Assembly (NCBI GenBank): GCA_963741565.1
Contig: CAVUIK010000001.1
Location: 186,001 to 250,000, forward strand
Direction of reading: 5' to 3'
Source of the DNA: Ga0077555 sp963741565
GTDB lineage: Bacteria > Pseudomonadota > Alphaproteobacteria > Rhizobiales > Hyphomicrobiaceae
DNA: 64,000 nucleotides
Below, in pieces: positions 55,375-64,000 of this stretch. Every line of letters starts with the position of its first letter. Position 1 is the first letter of the stretch. Under the pieces are notes generated by a model. That model saw only the letters and a list, made by a program, of their open reading frames with translations. It was not told the origin of the DNA and made no database searches. A program made the translations under genes and the position numbers.

Positions 55375-56643
55375 TCAGATCGCCATCCCGAGAGCCTTCG
55401 CGACCGTGAACAGATCTTTGTCGCCGCGCCCGCACAGGTTCATCACCAGGATCTGGCTCTTCTTCATTTTCGGTGCGAGCTTCATCACGTAGGCCAGCGC
55501 ATGTGCGGGCTCCAGTGCGGGGATGATGCCCTCCATCTTCGTGCAGTATTGGAGCGCTGCCAGGGCCTCCTTGTCGGTCGCCGGTACGTAGCTGACGCGG
55601 CCGGTGTCCTTGAGCCAGGAATGCTCGGGGCCGACGCCGGGATAATCGAGGCCGGCCGAGATCGAATGCCCTTCAAGGATCTGGCCGTCGTCGTCCTGCA
55701 GTAGGTAGGTGCGGTTGCCGTGCAATACGCCGGGCTTGCCGCCCGTCATCGAGGCGCAATGACCATTGTGCACGTCGAGCCCGTGGCCGCCGGCCTCGAC
55801 GCCGTACATTGCAATGTCCTTGTCATCGAGGAACGGATGGAAAAGCCCAATCGCATTCGATCCGCCGCCGATGCAGGCGACGAGCGCATCCGGCAATCGC
55901 CCTTCGGCGGCCATCATCTGCTCGCGGGTTTCGCGGCCGATGATCGACTGGAAGTCACGCACCATCTCCGGGTAGGGGTGAGGGCCCGCGGCCGTGCCGA
56001 TGATGTAGTAGGTGTCGCGCACGTTGGTCACCCAGTCGCGCAGCGCCTCGTTCATGGCGTCCTTGAGCGTGCCGGCGCCGGATGTCACGGGATTCAATTT
56101 GGCGCCAAGGAGCTTCATGCGGGCGACGTTCGGCGCCTGCCGCTCGATGTCGGTCGCGCCCATGTAAACCTCGCAGGGCATGTCGAATTTGGCGCACACA
56201 GTCGCCACCGCGACGCCGTGCTGGCCGGCACCGGTCTCGGCGATGATGCGTGTTTTTCCCATGCGCCGTGCCAGCAGGATCTGGCCGAGGCAGTTGTTGA
56301 TCTTGTGGCTGCCGGTGTGATTGAGCTCGTCGCGCTTGAAGTAAACCTTGGCGCCACCGAGGTCCTCGGTGATGCGATCGGCGAGATAGAGCGGCGACGG
56401 GCGGCCTGAGTAATGCGTATTGAGGAACGCCAGCGCCTTCTGGAACTCGGGATCGTTCTTGGCCTTGTTGTAGGCGCTCTCCAGCTCCAGGATCAGCGGC
56501 ATCAAAGTCTCCGCGACGAACCGTCCACCGAACTGGCCGAAGAAGCCCTTATCGTCAGGCCCCGTGCGATAGCTGTTCGGCTTGCTGGTCAACGCCGCCG
56601 CCGTCTTGGATGCCGGCTTTTTTGATTTCGTTGTCTTCGTCAT
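55375..56643 (-). CDS. trpB: Tryptophan synthase beta chain
   Basis: 422 residues with a Lys/Ala-rich N-terminal tail of ~25 residues before NSYRTGPDDKGFFGQFGGRFVAETLMP. The PLP Lys is in ELNHTGSHKINNCLGQ, the phosphate-binding loop is CIGGGSNAIG, and AETGAGQHGVAVAT is the substrate loop. It condenses indole with serine. It lies 21 bases after trpF, but trpA is not downstream. Confidence 0.96.
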   Translation of the reverse strand: MTKTTKSKKPASKTAAALTSKPNSYRTGPDDKGFFGQFGGRFVAETLMPLILELESAYNKAKNDPEFQKALAFLNTHYSGRPSPLYLADRITEDLGGAKVYFKRDELNHTGSHKINNCLGQILLARRMGKTRIIAETGAGQHGVAVATVCAKFDMPCEVYMGATDIERQAPNVARMKLLGAKLNPVTSGAGTLKDAMNEALRDWVTNVRDTYYIIGTAAGPHPYPEMVRDFQSIIGRETREQMMAAEGRLPDALVACIGGGSNAIGLFHPFLDDKDIAMYGVEAGGHGLDVHNGHCASMTGGKPGVLHGNRTYLLQDDDGQILEGHSISAGLDYPGVGPEHSWLKDTGRVSYVPATDKEALAALQYCTKMEGIIPALEPAHALAYVMKLAPKMKKSQILVMNLCGRGDKDLFTVAKALGMAI

Positions 56644-56664
56644 CGGTGGGGGCTTTCGCTGTGA

Positions 56665-57312
56665 TCAGGTTGCAGCACTGTGCGCGGCGCGGATGAACCG
56701 GCGGATGAGGTCGGGGCTCTTGACGCCAGGCTGGCTCTCGACGCCGGACGATACGTCGACGACGGTCGCGCCCGTAGCTGCAATCGCATCGGCAACATTG
56801 TCATGCGTCAATCCGCCGGACAGCATGAACGGCACCCGGCCGATGACGCCATCGAGCAGGGACCAGTCGAATGTCGCGCCGTGCCCGCCCGGACGGTCGG
56901 CACCCTTGGGCGGCTTGGCGTCGAACAAGATCAGGTCGGCCGCCTCGGCGTAGCGCAGCGCTTCGGCGGCGTCCTCGCGGGTTGCCACCTTGATGGCTTT
57001 CATCACCGGCTTGCCGAACTGCGCGCGCACCTGCGCTACCCGCTCCGGCGGCTCGCTGCCGTGCATCTGCAGCATGTCGGGGTTCACCTCGCCGACGATT
57101 CGCTGCAGCAGCGTGTCATCGGCATCGACAACGAGCGCGACGATCGCTGCAAAGCCACGCGCATAGTCGGCGAGCGGCCCGGCCTCTTCGATCGTGACGT
57201 TGCGCGGGCTTGGGCCATAAAATACCAATCCAACGAGATCGGCCCGCGCCTGCAGAGCGGCCTGCATCGCATCGGCCGTGTTGATCCCGCAGATTTTGAC
57301 GCGCGCCGCCAT
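56665..57312 (-). CDS. trpF: Phosphoribosylanthranilate isomerase
   Basis: 215 residues, a TIM barrel. The general base Cys is in RVKICGI at residue ~8; LVGLVFYGPSPRNVT, LQMHGSEPPERVAQVRAQFGKPVMKAI, the acid Asp in FDAKPPKGADRPGGHG, LSGGLTHDNV and DVSSGVESQPGVKSP follow. It converts PRA to CdRP in tryptophan synthesis and is in one operon with trpB. Confidence 0.96.
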   Translation of the reverse strand: MAARVKICGINTADAMQAALQARADLVGLVFYGPSPRNVTIEEAGPLADYARGFAAIVALVVDADDTLLQRIVGEVNPDMLQMHGSEPPERVAQVRAQFGKPVMKAIKVATREDAAEALRYAEAADLILFDAKPPKGADRPGGHGATFDWSLLDGVIGRVPFMLSGGLTHDNVADAIAATGATVVDVSSGVESQPGVKSPDLIRRFIRAAHSAAT

Positions 57313-57404
57313 GTGCCTTGTTTCGCTTTCGAGGGATCACAGGTGCCGGATCCCCACCGCGGGCATGATGCGTGGGGGTCGTCTCCGGTGCTCGTCGACT
57401 GCTG

Positions 57405-57755
57405 TTATCGCCCTACGACCGCGAGCGCCTTGCCGCCACCCGTGATCGACTGATCTCGCTCACGAGCGAGCCGGTCCGCCTCGGCCTGCCACTTCATCGC
57501 GTCTTGAGCGCGGTGCCGCGCTGAGCGTCGCCAGTGTCCCTGGCTCATCCAGGTTGACAGGCCGCCCAGCAGAACGCCGAGCACGAGTGCGCCGAAGATG
57601 TAGGCGTAAAACGGCGCCTCGAGCGCAATCGCTGGAGTCTCTGGCCGGAACGGATCGAGCACGAGGCGCACGGCATGACGGTTCGAGACCGCCAGCGAGA
57701 TCAGCAGAATGGCTGCGGGGAACGCCAACAGAAGCCGCATGATCCGCCTGAGCAC
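57405..57755 (-). CDS. LapA-domain (DUF1049) membrane protein
   Basis: 116 residues from GTG 57755, with GGAGGG 6 bases upstream; ATG 57740 is an alternative. Two TM helices (LLLAFPAAILLISLAVSN, YIFGALVLGVLLGGLSTWM) with the conserved VSNRHAVRLVLDPF between them and a charged coiled C-terminal tail. LapA-type proteins associate with LPS assembly and its regulation. It is between ihfB and trpF on the same strand, as in related genomes. Confidence 0.85.
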   Translation of the reverse strand: MLRRIMRLLLAFPAAILLISLAVSNRHAVRLVLDPFRPETPAIALEAPFYAYIFGALVLGVLLGGLSTWMSQGHWRRSARHRAQDAMKWQAEADRLARERDQSITGGGKALAVVGR

Positions 57756-57786
57756 AACCGCCCTCCGTTGCTAAACGCCTGCCGCG

Positions 57787-58074
57787 TCAATCTGCGCTGC
57801 CATTGAGGCGCTCACGCAGTTCTTTGCCGGTCTTAAAGAACGGCACGAACTTCTCGTCAACTTTCACCGAGGCCCCGGTTCGGGGGTTTCGTCCCGTCCG
57901 GGGCGGGCGATGTTTGACCGTAAAAGCGCCAAAGCCGCGCAGCTCGACCCGGTCGCCACGGGCCAGTGCGTCGACGATCTCGTCGAAAATCACATTCACA
58001 ATGCGCTCGATATCGCGATGATAGAGATGCGCGTTGGACGCCGCGATCTTCGCGATCAACTCCGACTTGATCAT
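57787..58074 (-). CDS. ihfB: Integration host factor beta subunit
   Basis: 95 residues, ribosome site GGGAGG upstream. The HU/IHF fold is visible: MIKSELIAKIAASNAHLYHRDIERIV helices, GDRVELRGFGAFTVKHRPPRTGRNPRTGASVKV with the DNA-intercalating RNP arm, and PFFKTGKELRERL. It forms a DNA-bending heterodimer with IhfA. Confidence 0.96.
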   Translation of the reverse strand: MIKSELIAKIAASNAHLYHRDIERIVNVIFDEIVDALARGDRVELRGFGAFTVKHRPPRTGRNPRTGASVKVDEKFVPFFKTGKELRERLNGSAD

Positions 58075-58107
58075 ACCTGCCTCCCAGCCTGATCCTGTTG
58101 TTATTAC

Positions 58108-59067
58108 TTATTTTTCAGAAGGCTGCCAAACGGAAACGAGGCCGTCAAGTCGAAGCAGGGTCAGGCGCGGGTCATCAGCCAGCATGCGGCCGAGCTCGGG
58201 GTCGATCCCGAGGGTCGCGCCCATCACCCGGCCCATCATGCCGAGTAACCCCCAGCTGTCCTCGGCCTTCGGCTTCCAGTTCACAATTTTCAGTCCCTTG
58301 GATACCCCGCGCTGAGACTCGAGCCAGGCCTGGGCCTCGCCTTCGCCACCGATCTGGTCCACCATTTTGTAGGTTATCGCTTCGCGGCCCGAGAATACGC
58401 GACCCTGCTCGAGGCCGGGCACCCGGGCGGTATCGATGTTTCGCCGGGTCGCAACCAGCTCGCGGAACCAACGCATCGATTCAGCCACCATCTTCTCGGC
58501 CGTTTCCCGCCCCGCCTGATCGATCGGTTGGAACATCGACGGATTGGCTTTCAGCGGACCGCTCTTGATCTCGTTCATCTTGACGCCGAGCTTGCCCATC
58601 AGTTCAGACACCTCGGCCCACTGGAAGATGACGCCAACCGAGCCCGTAATCGAGTTGCCGCGTGCGAAAATCTGGTCGGTCGCGAGCCCGCAGATGTAGG
58701 CCGCCGACGTCGCTAATGTGCCGAACTGGGCGATGATCGGCTTTTTCGCGGAAACGGCGCGAATGGCCTCGTAGAGCGCCTCGCCGCCAGCCGTCGTCCC
58801 GCCGGGGCTATTGATGTAGAGGATCACTGCCTCGACGTGCTTGGCATCCGCCAGCCGCTTCAGGAGCCCGAGCTGATCGCGGTTTTCCGTGATCACACCC
58901 TCGAGCGTCATGCGCGCAATCTGCTTCTTCTCGCCAAGCTTGCTTGAGCTGGCGAGCGCCAGGGCCCCGACGGACATCACGCCGGCCAGCACAGCCGCGA
59001 CACGCCAGAACGAGAGCGATCGCTTGAGCCGCCGGCGATCGAGAATGGCTTCGGTTTCGAGGGTCAT
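58108..59067 (-). CDS. sppA: Signal peptide peptidase SppA (S49 family, short form)
   Basis: 319 residues. One N-terminal TM helix (VAAVLAGVMSVGALALAS) then the protease domain: ILYINSPGGTTAGGEALYEAI, KKPIIAQFGTLATSAAYICGLATDQIFA with the nucleophile Ser, and NSITGSVGVIFQ. The short form lacks the duplicated E. coli N-terminal half and works as an oligomer with a Lys general base. It degrades cleaved signal peptides in the inner membrane. Confidence 0.94.
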   Translation of the reverse strand: MTLETEAILDRRRLKRSLSFWRVAAVLAGVMSVGALALASSSKLGEKKQIARMTLEGVITENRDQLGLLKRLADAKHVEAVILYINSPGGTTAGGEALYEAIRAVSAKKPIIAQFGTLATSAAYICGLATDQIFARGNSITGSVGVIFQWAEVSELMGKLGVKMNEIKSGPLKANPSMFQPIDQAGRETAEKMVAESMRWFRELVATRRNIDTARVPGLEQGRVFSGREAITYKMVDQIGGEGEAQAWLESQRGVSKGLKIVNWKPKAEDSWGLLGMMGRVMGATLGIDPELGRMLADDPRLTLLRLDGLVSVWQPSEK

Positions 59068-59265
59068 GAGGTCCTTCGGACGATTTTGCGAGTGGCGCGC
59101 AACCTAAGCTGAACCGGCCGCCCCAGCAACCACTGTCGCCGCCCGCCTCGCCGGGCGGCCCGAACCCGCGAGGCGGTGGCCGCCCAGCGGGCTGGTTTTC
59201 ACCGCAGACAAGTTGATGCATCATCAGCGCCATGGCCGTGTGAGGCCTGAGCCAGGAGAAAAACC

Positions 59266-59817
59266 ATGCCGCGATTGCCGGTTCCCGCCGATACGGAGGC
59301 GTTTCCCGAGGGGACACGGGCTGCCGTGCGCCACATCCTCGCGACGCGCAAGAGCCTGCCGCCGCCGTCGAGCTACCTCACATACGCCGGCAAGGCCGGC
59401 GAGCGGCTTTCCGACCTCGTCGAGCACCTGCGCTACCACACGTCGCTGAGCCAGGCGGAGTCGGAGCTGGCGATCTGCACGGCGGCGCGCGCGGCCAATG
59501 CCGACTTCATCTGGAACGCGCACGTCAAGCTCGGGCTCGCTGCCGGCACACGCGAGGCGGCGATCCTGGCGGTCGACACGCACGGGAGCCTCGACGGTCT
59601 GACGGTAGACGAGGCGCTGATCATCCGCTTCGGGCGGGAGCTGCTGGAGCAACCGCAGGTCAGCGACGCGACGTTCAATGCGGTCCGTCAGCGCTGGGGC
59701 GAAAAGGGCCTGATGGAGCTGACCGCCGTGATGAGCGTCTACATGATGAACGCGACAATCCTGCGCGTCATGGACCACCGGGCGGCGCCCGATGCGCGGC
59801 ATCTCGCGAAGCGGTAG
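59266..59817 (+). CDS. Carboxymuconolactone decarboxylase (CMD) family protein
   Basis: 183 residues (GGAGAA upstream). The AhpD/CMD helical fold is seen in SQAESELAICTAARAANADFIWNAHVKLG and ELTAVMSVYMMNATILRVM. The CxxC of AhpD-type peroxidase-like members is absent, so it belongs to the CMD-like branch. The activity is unknown. It ends 16 bases before the molybdopterin oxidoreductase start, so they are likely co-transcribed. A GC-rich 8-bp hairpin (59138-59159) lies in the gap to sppA. Confidence 0.83.
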   Translation: MPRLPVPADTEAFPEGTRAAVRHILATRKSLPPPSSYLTYAGKAGERLSDLVEHLRYHTSLSQAESELAICTAARAANADFIWNAHVKLGLAAGTREAAILAVDTHGSLDGLTVDEALIIRFGRELLEQPQVSDATFNAVRQRWGEKGLMELTAVMSVYMMNATILRVMDHRAAPDARHLAKR

Positions 59818-59833
59818 GCAGACGGAGATCAGC

Positions 59834-62275
59834 ATGTCCTCACTCAATCCTGGCACCCGGCAGATCAAAGGCTACTGTGGCCTCTGTATCGCGCGCTGCG
59901 GCAGTATCGCGACTGTTGAAAATGGCCGCTTCACCAAGCTCGAGCCCGATCCGACGCATCCGACCGGCGCCGCGCTTTGCGCCAAGGGACGCGCCGCTCC
60001 TGAGTTGGTCTACAGCCGTGACAGGCTGACCCGACCGCTGCGCAGGACGCGGCCGAAGGGCGATCCAAATCCCGGTTGGGTGCCGATCTCGTGGAGCGAA
60101 GCGCTCGACGCCATCGCTGCGAATATGCGCCGCATCGCCGAGGCGCACGGACCACACGCGGTCGCTTTCAGCCAGTCCTCGGGATCAACGACCGCGATCA
60201 CCAATTCCGCTCCCTTTGTGCGCCGCTTGATGAATGCGTTTGGCACGCCCAATCAGATCACAGCATTGGATCTTTGCGGTTGGGGGCGGGGGTATGCCAC
60301 CCGCTTCGTCTATGGCGTCGCGAGTGTGGCCACCGGCAGCGGCGGTGGCGCCATGCCGGATATCGCCAATTCAGGCTGCTTGATCCTATGGGGCTACAAC
60401 CCCTCGGCCACCCGGCTGCCGCACGCCACGGCCACGGTCGAGGCGATCCGGCGCGGCATGAAGCTGATCGTGGTCGATCCGCGCCACGCGGGGCTCGCGA
60501 ACAAGGCGGACGTCTGGCTGCGCGTGAAGCCCGGATCGGACGGCGTGCTCGCCCTCGGCCTTGCCAACGTGATGATTGAGCGGGGCTGGTTCGACGCGGA
60601 GTTCATGCGGACATGGAGCAACGGGCCGTTGCTGGTGCGCTCGGATACAGGGCGGCTATTGCGGACGAGCGATCTCGCAACGGGCGGCGCGACCGCCAGT
60701 GGCGAACCCCGGTACTTGGCCTGGGATGCTCAAGCCAAGCGGACGGTTGAACTCGACCCGGCCACAGGCCGTTACGCCGGCGATGCCAAGCATGTCGCTC
60801 TGCGCGGGACGTATGACGTCGTGACGTCAGGCGGCCAGGTTCGCTGCCAAACCGTCTTCGATCACTATGCCGCCCGATGTGCCAAATATTCCCCGGCCGC
60901 GGTCGAGGCGATGTGTTGGATCGAGCCGGAGCAACTCGAGGAAGCCGCACGGCTTATCTGGCAGGCGCGCCCGGTCTCATACTACGCTTGGAGCGGCCAC
61001 GAGCAGTTCGTGAACACCACCGAGACTGCGCGTGCCATCGCGACGCTCTATGCGTTGACGGGGAGCTTCGATGCGGTCGGCGGCAACGTCCTGCTCCCCG
61101 GTGTTCCTTCGGCGTCCATCACTGGGGAAGATCTGGGGCCGGCCAAGACGTTGGCACCTGCCATTGGTAGCGCCGAGCGGCCACTCGGTCCTGCACGATA
61201 CAATAACGTCTCGACCCACGACTTTTATTCGGCAGTGCTGGAGGGTACGCCCTATCCCGTGCGCGGGCTGATCGGATTCGGCGCCAACCTCTTGCTCGCC
61301 CAAGCCGACCCGGAACGCGGCCGCAAAGCACTCGCGGCACTGGACTTCTACGCTCACGCCGATCTCTTCATGACGCCGACAGCAGCGATGGCCGACATTG
61401 TGTTGCCGATTGCCTCGGCGTTTGAGCGTGAGGCCCTCAAGGTCGGATTTGAAGTCAGTGCAGAAGCGCAATCACTCGTGCAATTGCGTCCGGCGATCGT
61501 CCCACCGCCCGGCGAGGCGCGGCCCGATACGGATTTCATCTTTGAACTCGCCAATCGCCTGGGCCTCGGCGAGCACTTCTGGCACGGCGACATCGATGCC
61601 GCCTACCGCCAGCAACTTGCCCCCAGCGGGGTCACGCTCGAGCAGCTGCGTGCCGATCCTGCCGGCGTGCGCGTTCCATTGGTCACGCGGCACACCAAGC
61701 ATGCGACGCTCAATGCACAAGGCGTTGCATCGGGCTTCGCCACGCCGACACGCAAGATCGAGCTGTGGTCGGAGGCCTTGCTGGAGCATGGCCACTCGGC
61801 CATGCCGGAGTTTGCAGAGCCAGAGACGGACATTAGAACGTCGACGTCAGGACAGGAGGCTCGATATCCGCTGACGTTGACCTGCGCCAAACCGACCGTC
61901 TTCTGCCAGACGCAGCATCGGGCCATTCCCAGTCTGCGCAAGCGAGCGATGCATCCCGAGATCGAGATTCATCCGGAGGCCGCTGCGGCGCGCAAGATCG
62001 CAGCCGGCAACTGGGTCTCTCTGGAAACGCCCGTCGGCGCCATGCGGGCCCGCGCGCGAATGAACGACCAGCTCGATCCGCGCGTTGTCATCGGCGAACA
62101 TGGCTGGTGGCAGGCGTGCGAGAGCCTGAGCGCTGCGGGCCACGATCCGTTTGGCCCGGAAGGCTCCAACTTCAACGGTACGGTCGACGCGACCCAGCGG
62201 GACCCTGTGAGTGGAACCCCCGCCCATCGCGGGACTGTCTGCGAGGTGCGGTTGGCGTCATCTGACAATCCGTAA
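59834..62275 (+). CDS. Molybdopterin-dependent oxidoreductase (DMSO-reductase family)
   Basis: 813 residues from ATG 59834 (GGAGAT upstream). The N-terminal iron-sulfur ligands are in YCGLCIARCGS ... ALCAKGRAAPEL. The Mo-bis-MGD domains follow, with FSQSSGSTTAITN, ILWGYNPSATRLPH, IVVDPRHAGLANKADVWLRVKPGSDG and the C-terminal aspartate-decarboxylase-like barrel (HRAIPSLRKRAMHPEIEIHPEAA). There is no twin-Arg signal, so it is cytoplasmic. It resembles acetylene-hydratase/thiosulfate-reductase-like members; the substrate is unknown. Confidence 0.9.
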   Translation: MSSLNPGTRQIKGYCGLCIARCGSIATVENGRFTKLEPDPTHPTGAALCAKGRAAPELVYSRDRLTRPLRRTRPKGDPNPGWVPISWSEALDAIAANMRRIAEAHGPHAVAFSQSSGSTTAITNSAPFVRRLMNAFGTPNQITALDLCGWGRGYATRFVYGVASVATGSGGGAMPDIANSGCLILWGYNPSATRLPHATATVEAIRRGMKLIVVDPRHAGLANKADVWLRVKPGSDGVLALGLANVMIERGWFDAEFMRTWSNGPLLVRSDTGRLLRTSDLATGGATASGEPRYLAWDAQAKRTVELDPATGRYAGDAKHVALRGTYDVVTSGGQVRCQTVFDHYAARCAKYSPAAVEAMCWIEPEQLEEAARLIWQARPVSYYAWSGHEQFVNTTETARAIATLYALTGSFDAVGGNVLLPGVPSASITGEDLGPAKTLAPAIGSAERPLGPARYNNVSTHDFYSAVLEGTPYPVRGLIGFGANLLLAQADPERGRKALAALDFYAHADLFMTPTAAMADIVLPIASAFEREALKVGFEVSAEAQSLVQLRPAIVPPPGEARPDTDFIFELANRLGLGEHFWHGDIDAAYRQQLAPSGVTLEQLRADPAGVRVPLVTRHTKHATLNAQGVASGFATPTRKIELWSEALLEHGHSAMPEFAEPETDIRTSTSGQEARYPLTLTCAKPTVFCQTQHRAIPSLRKRAMHPEIEIHPEAAAARKIAAGNWVSLETPVGAMRARARMNDQLDPRVVIGEHGWWQACESLSAAGHDPFGPEGSNFNGTVDATQRDPVSGTPAHRGTVCEVRLASSDNP

Positions 62276-62415
62276 GCGGGCGGCGTTTGGGCGTGCCCGC
62301 GCAACCTCCCAAACCGGCTGGCGCCACCGCCCGCCCTTTTGCAGCGGCGCTATGCCTGCGGTTGCGCCGCGCCGACACTGCATGCGGGAACCGGTGGGCC
62401 CTAACAGGCCTCGAC

Positions 62416-63159
62416 CTACCCCGGCCGATGGGCCCGCAGGAACGAGCGGACGTGGCGCAAGGCAAGCGGCACGCGCTCCTTCGGGTCCTTCCAGGGATAG
62501 AGGCTCACCTGGCCGTTCGGCGCCAACATCGCGGACGCCATGGCAACCGCGTAGGGATGCGCCGGCACGTCGTCCGGCATGATCAATACGGGCGTCTTAC
62601 AGGCGCGCACGAAGTCGCGATCGACGGTGAAGACGAAATCGCCAGCGTTGCGGTACATTTTGGCGAGGAACGCCTCAATCATCGGCATCGTGACGTCAGG
62701 CCGGCGGGCGACGAGCGCGGGCCCCCAGTTTTTGATGTTGTTCTGGTAGAAAAGGTCCGGCTGCTCGGGACGATATCCACTCGGCTGCGCCAGCACGGCC
62801 GCGACGATGCGCTCCGGCGCACGGCGCAGCAAGTTCCAGATCAGTGGGCCGCCGATGCATTGGCCGAGCACCAGGAACTTGTCGATCCCCAGGTGGTCCA
62901 TGAGGCCGAGCTGGTCGTCGGCGAAGCCGTCCCAGGGACGATCCACTTCGACGGGGCCAGAAGACTGGCCGCCGTTGGCGTTGCGCAGATCCATCGTGAT
63001 GCAGCGAAATTCGTCCTTGAATTCATCGGTCGGATCGAACGGCGCCGAGGCGTATTTCATCACCGCATTCAAGCCGCCGCCAGGCAGAATCAGCAGCGGG
63101 AAGCCGGAACCAGCATCGGCATAGTGGATGCGGACGGCGCCTTTTTCGTAAAACGGCAT
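62416..63159 (-). CDS. Alpha/beta hydrolase with cysteine nucleophile
   Basis: 247 residues from ATG 63159 (AAGGAG upstream). Canonical fold: HYADAGSGFPLLILPGGGLN with the oxyanion loop, then the elbow LGQCIGG where Cys101 takes the place of Ser, Asp in VLIMPDDVPAHP and a C-terminal His in LRHVRSF. The elbow Cys suggests dienelactone-hydrolase-like or thioesterase-like chemistry; esterase activity is uncertain. Confidence 0.85.
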   Translation of the reverse strand: MPFYEKGAVRIHYADAGSGFPLLILPGGGLNAVMKYASAPFDPTDEFKDEFRCITMDLRNANGGQSSGPVEVDRPWDGFADDQLGLMDHLGIDKFLVLGQCIGGPLIWNLLRRAPERIVAAVLAQPSGYRPEQPDLFYQNNIKNWGPALVARRPDVTMPMIEAFLAKMYRNAGDFVFTVDRDFVRACKTPVLIMPDDVPAHPYAVAMASAMLAPNGQVSLYPWKDPKERVPLALRHVRSFLRAHRPG

Positions 63160-63234
63160 AATGTTAGCTCCTTGTTTCCTGACATTTGTTGCGTCTGTAC
63201 TTGGTTGTCGGTGTCGCCGATCCACGGAATCGGG

Positions 63235-63995
63235 TTATTGCTGAGCGCGCCAAACCTCCAGAATCTCCGAACCCGTCGCGCTCCAGACGCCCGCATGCCG
63301 GCCCATGTGGTCGAGCACCTGTTCGACTGCGGCAATCCGGTGCGGAACGCCCGAAAGCCACGGCCGCAGCGAGAGCGCGACGATCCGTCCGCCGTGGGAC
63401 CCTGCTTCTCGATAAAGCCAGTCGAAATGATCGGTCACCTGTTGGACGAACTGCGCGGGCTTGTACTTGTAGAAGTGGAAGAGCTGGAGGTCGCTGATCT
63501 CGTAGGCGTGCGGCATGGCATGCAGATCGCCGGCCTGCGTTTTCAGCGGATAGGGCATGTCGTCGTTGACCCAGTCGCAGACGTAGCGGCAGCCTTCGGC
63601 GGCGACGAGATCGAGCGTGTTGTGGCTCTCGGACGCCGCCGGTGAGGACCAGCCCGTCACGGGCTGACCCGAAAGCTGGCGCAGCGTGGCGAGAGATTGG
63701 CGCACCCACGCGCGCTCGTCGTCGATCGCCACGCCCGTCGCGTGGATATGGTTCATGTCGATGCCGTGCGCGATCACCTCGAAGCCGAGCCGATTGATCT
63801 CCTGCAGGATGTGCGGCGTAGCGCTCCGCCACCCGCGACGAAATGCGCGACCGATGCCTTGAGCCCGCGCCGCTCGAGCGCCCGGAAGACGCGCGCGAAG
63901 CCCACGCGATTGCCGTAGTCGCGCAACGTGTAGTTCCAGAAGTCCGGATAGGGCCGTTCGAGTCCGCCCGGCGGCTTCACGAGCTTCGGTGCCAT
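63235..63995 (-). pseudogene. Polysaccharide deacetylase family protein, two frameshifts
   Basis: 252 residues after removing two extra bases near 63834 and 63815. The start is ATG 63995: APKLVKPPGGLERPYPDFWNYTLRDYGNRVG leads to the NodB-type barrel. It continues through a short middle frame (VAERYA) into HILQEINRLGFEVIAHGIDMNHIHATG, then GWSSPAASESHNTLDLVAAEG and YVCDWVNDDMPYPL. The family metal site (His/Asp) is present. Such enzymes N-deacetylate surface glycans or act as allantoinase-like cyclic amidases (PuuE type), which this Asn/His layout also resembles. Confidence 0.8.
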
Positions 63996-64000
63996 ATCGA

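Overview
The window is GC-rich chromosomal DNA with densely packed single-copy metabolic genes. It contains no rRNA, insertion sequence, phage gene or CRISPR array. The gene set points to an alphaproteobacterium, most likely of the order Hyphomicrobiales (Xanthobacteraceae or Nitrobacteraceae type). The pointers are metX-metW, a DUF1476/ATPase zeta-subunit gene divergent from purC-purS-purQ, a PhoPQ/FeuPQ-type two-component pair, an sppA-ihfB-lapA-trpF-trpB block, and a liv-type transporter operon with an embedded acyl-CoA ligase. The family-level placement is inference.

Layout. 0-4 kb: methionine synthesis (metX end, metW), a 53-residue exported peptide, a methyltransferase, gloB and lipB, then a tRNA-Leu(GAG). 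4-12 kb: a frameshifted NhaD/ArsB-type permease, an EamA exporter, selO, and a sugar-acid dehydratase divergent from a GntR regulator with a clear promoter/operator; a PhyH dioxygenase follows. 12-21 kb: purB, a CoA-transferase (frameshifted), an SDR, a GST, a small hydrolase, then the purine block DUF1476 / purC / purS / exported protein / purQ. 21-27 kb: a secreted possible glycosidase, hydantoinase/oxoprolinase A and B subunits, and a ketopantoate-reductase-like enzyme. 27-29.6 kb: response regulator, sensor kinase and thioredoxin with a strong promoter and terminator. 29.6-35 kb: a polysaccharide-export locus on the minus strand, with an ABC ATPase and permease, a 908-residue zinc-ribbon methyltransferase carrying two copies of an undescribed ~270-residue module, and a periplasmic STN-like protein. 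35-45 kb: ubiA, an AraC regulator divergent from a cytochrome P450, an enoyl-CoA hydratase, a Tat-exported dienelactone hydrolase (frameshifted), rsmE, a NYN nuclease, gshA and an SGNH membrane protein. 45-48 kb: quinone reductase, GST and a Sel1-repeat protein. 48-55 kb: livG / acyl-CoA ligase / livH / livM / binding protein / livF. 55-59 kb: trpB, trpF, lapA, ihfB, sppA. 59-64 kb: a CMD-family protein, a molybdopterin oxidoreductase, an alpha/beta hydrolase with a cysteine nucleophile, and a polysaccharide deacetylase.

The most striking property is frame disruption. I traced 26 single-base frame changes that restore family-conserved protein sequence when corrected. Eighteen of them fall in the 48-55 kb liv/acyl-CoA-ligase operon and 11 are in the ligase alone; almost all are +1. 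The encoded residues are otherwise conserved, so uneven consensus quality is the leading explanation and fresh decay is the alternative. Two usually conserved neighbourhoods are incomplete here: purL does not follow purQ, and trpA does not follow trpB.

The best candidate for undescribed biology is the zinc-ribbon methyltransferase with its duplicated C-terminal module, next to an ABC exporter.
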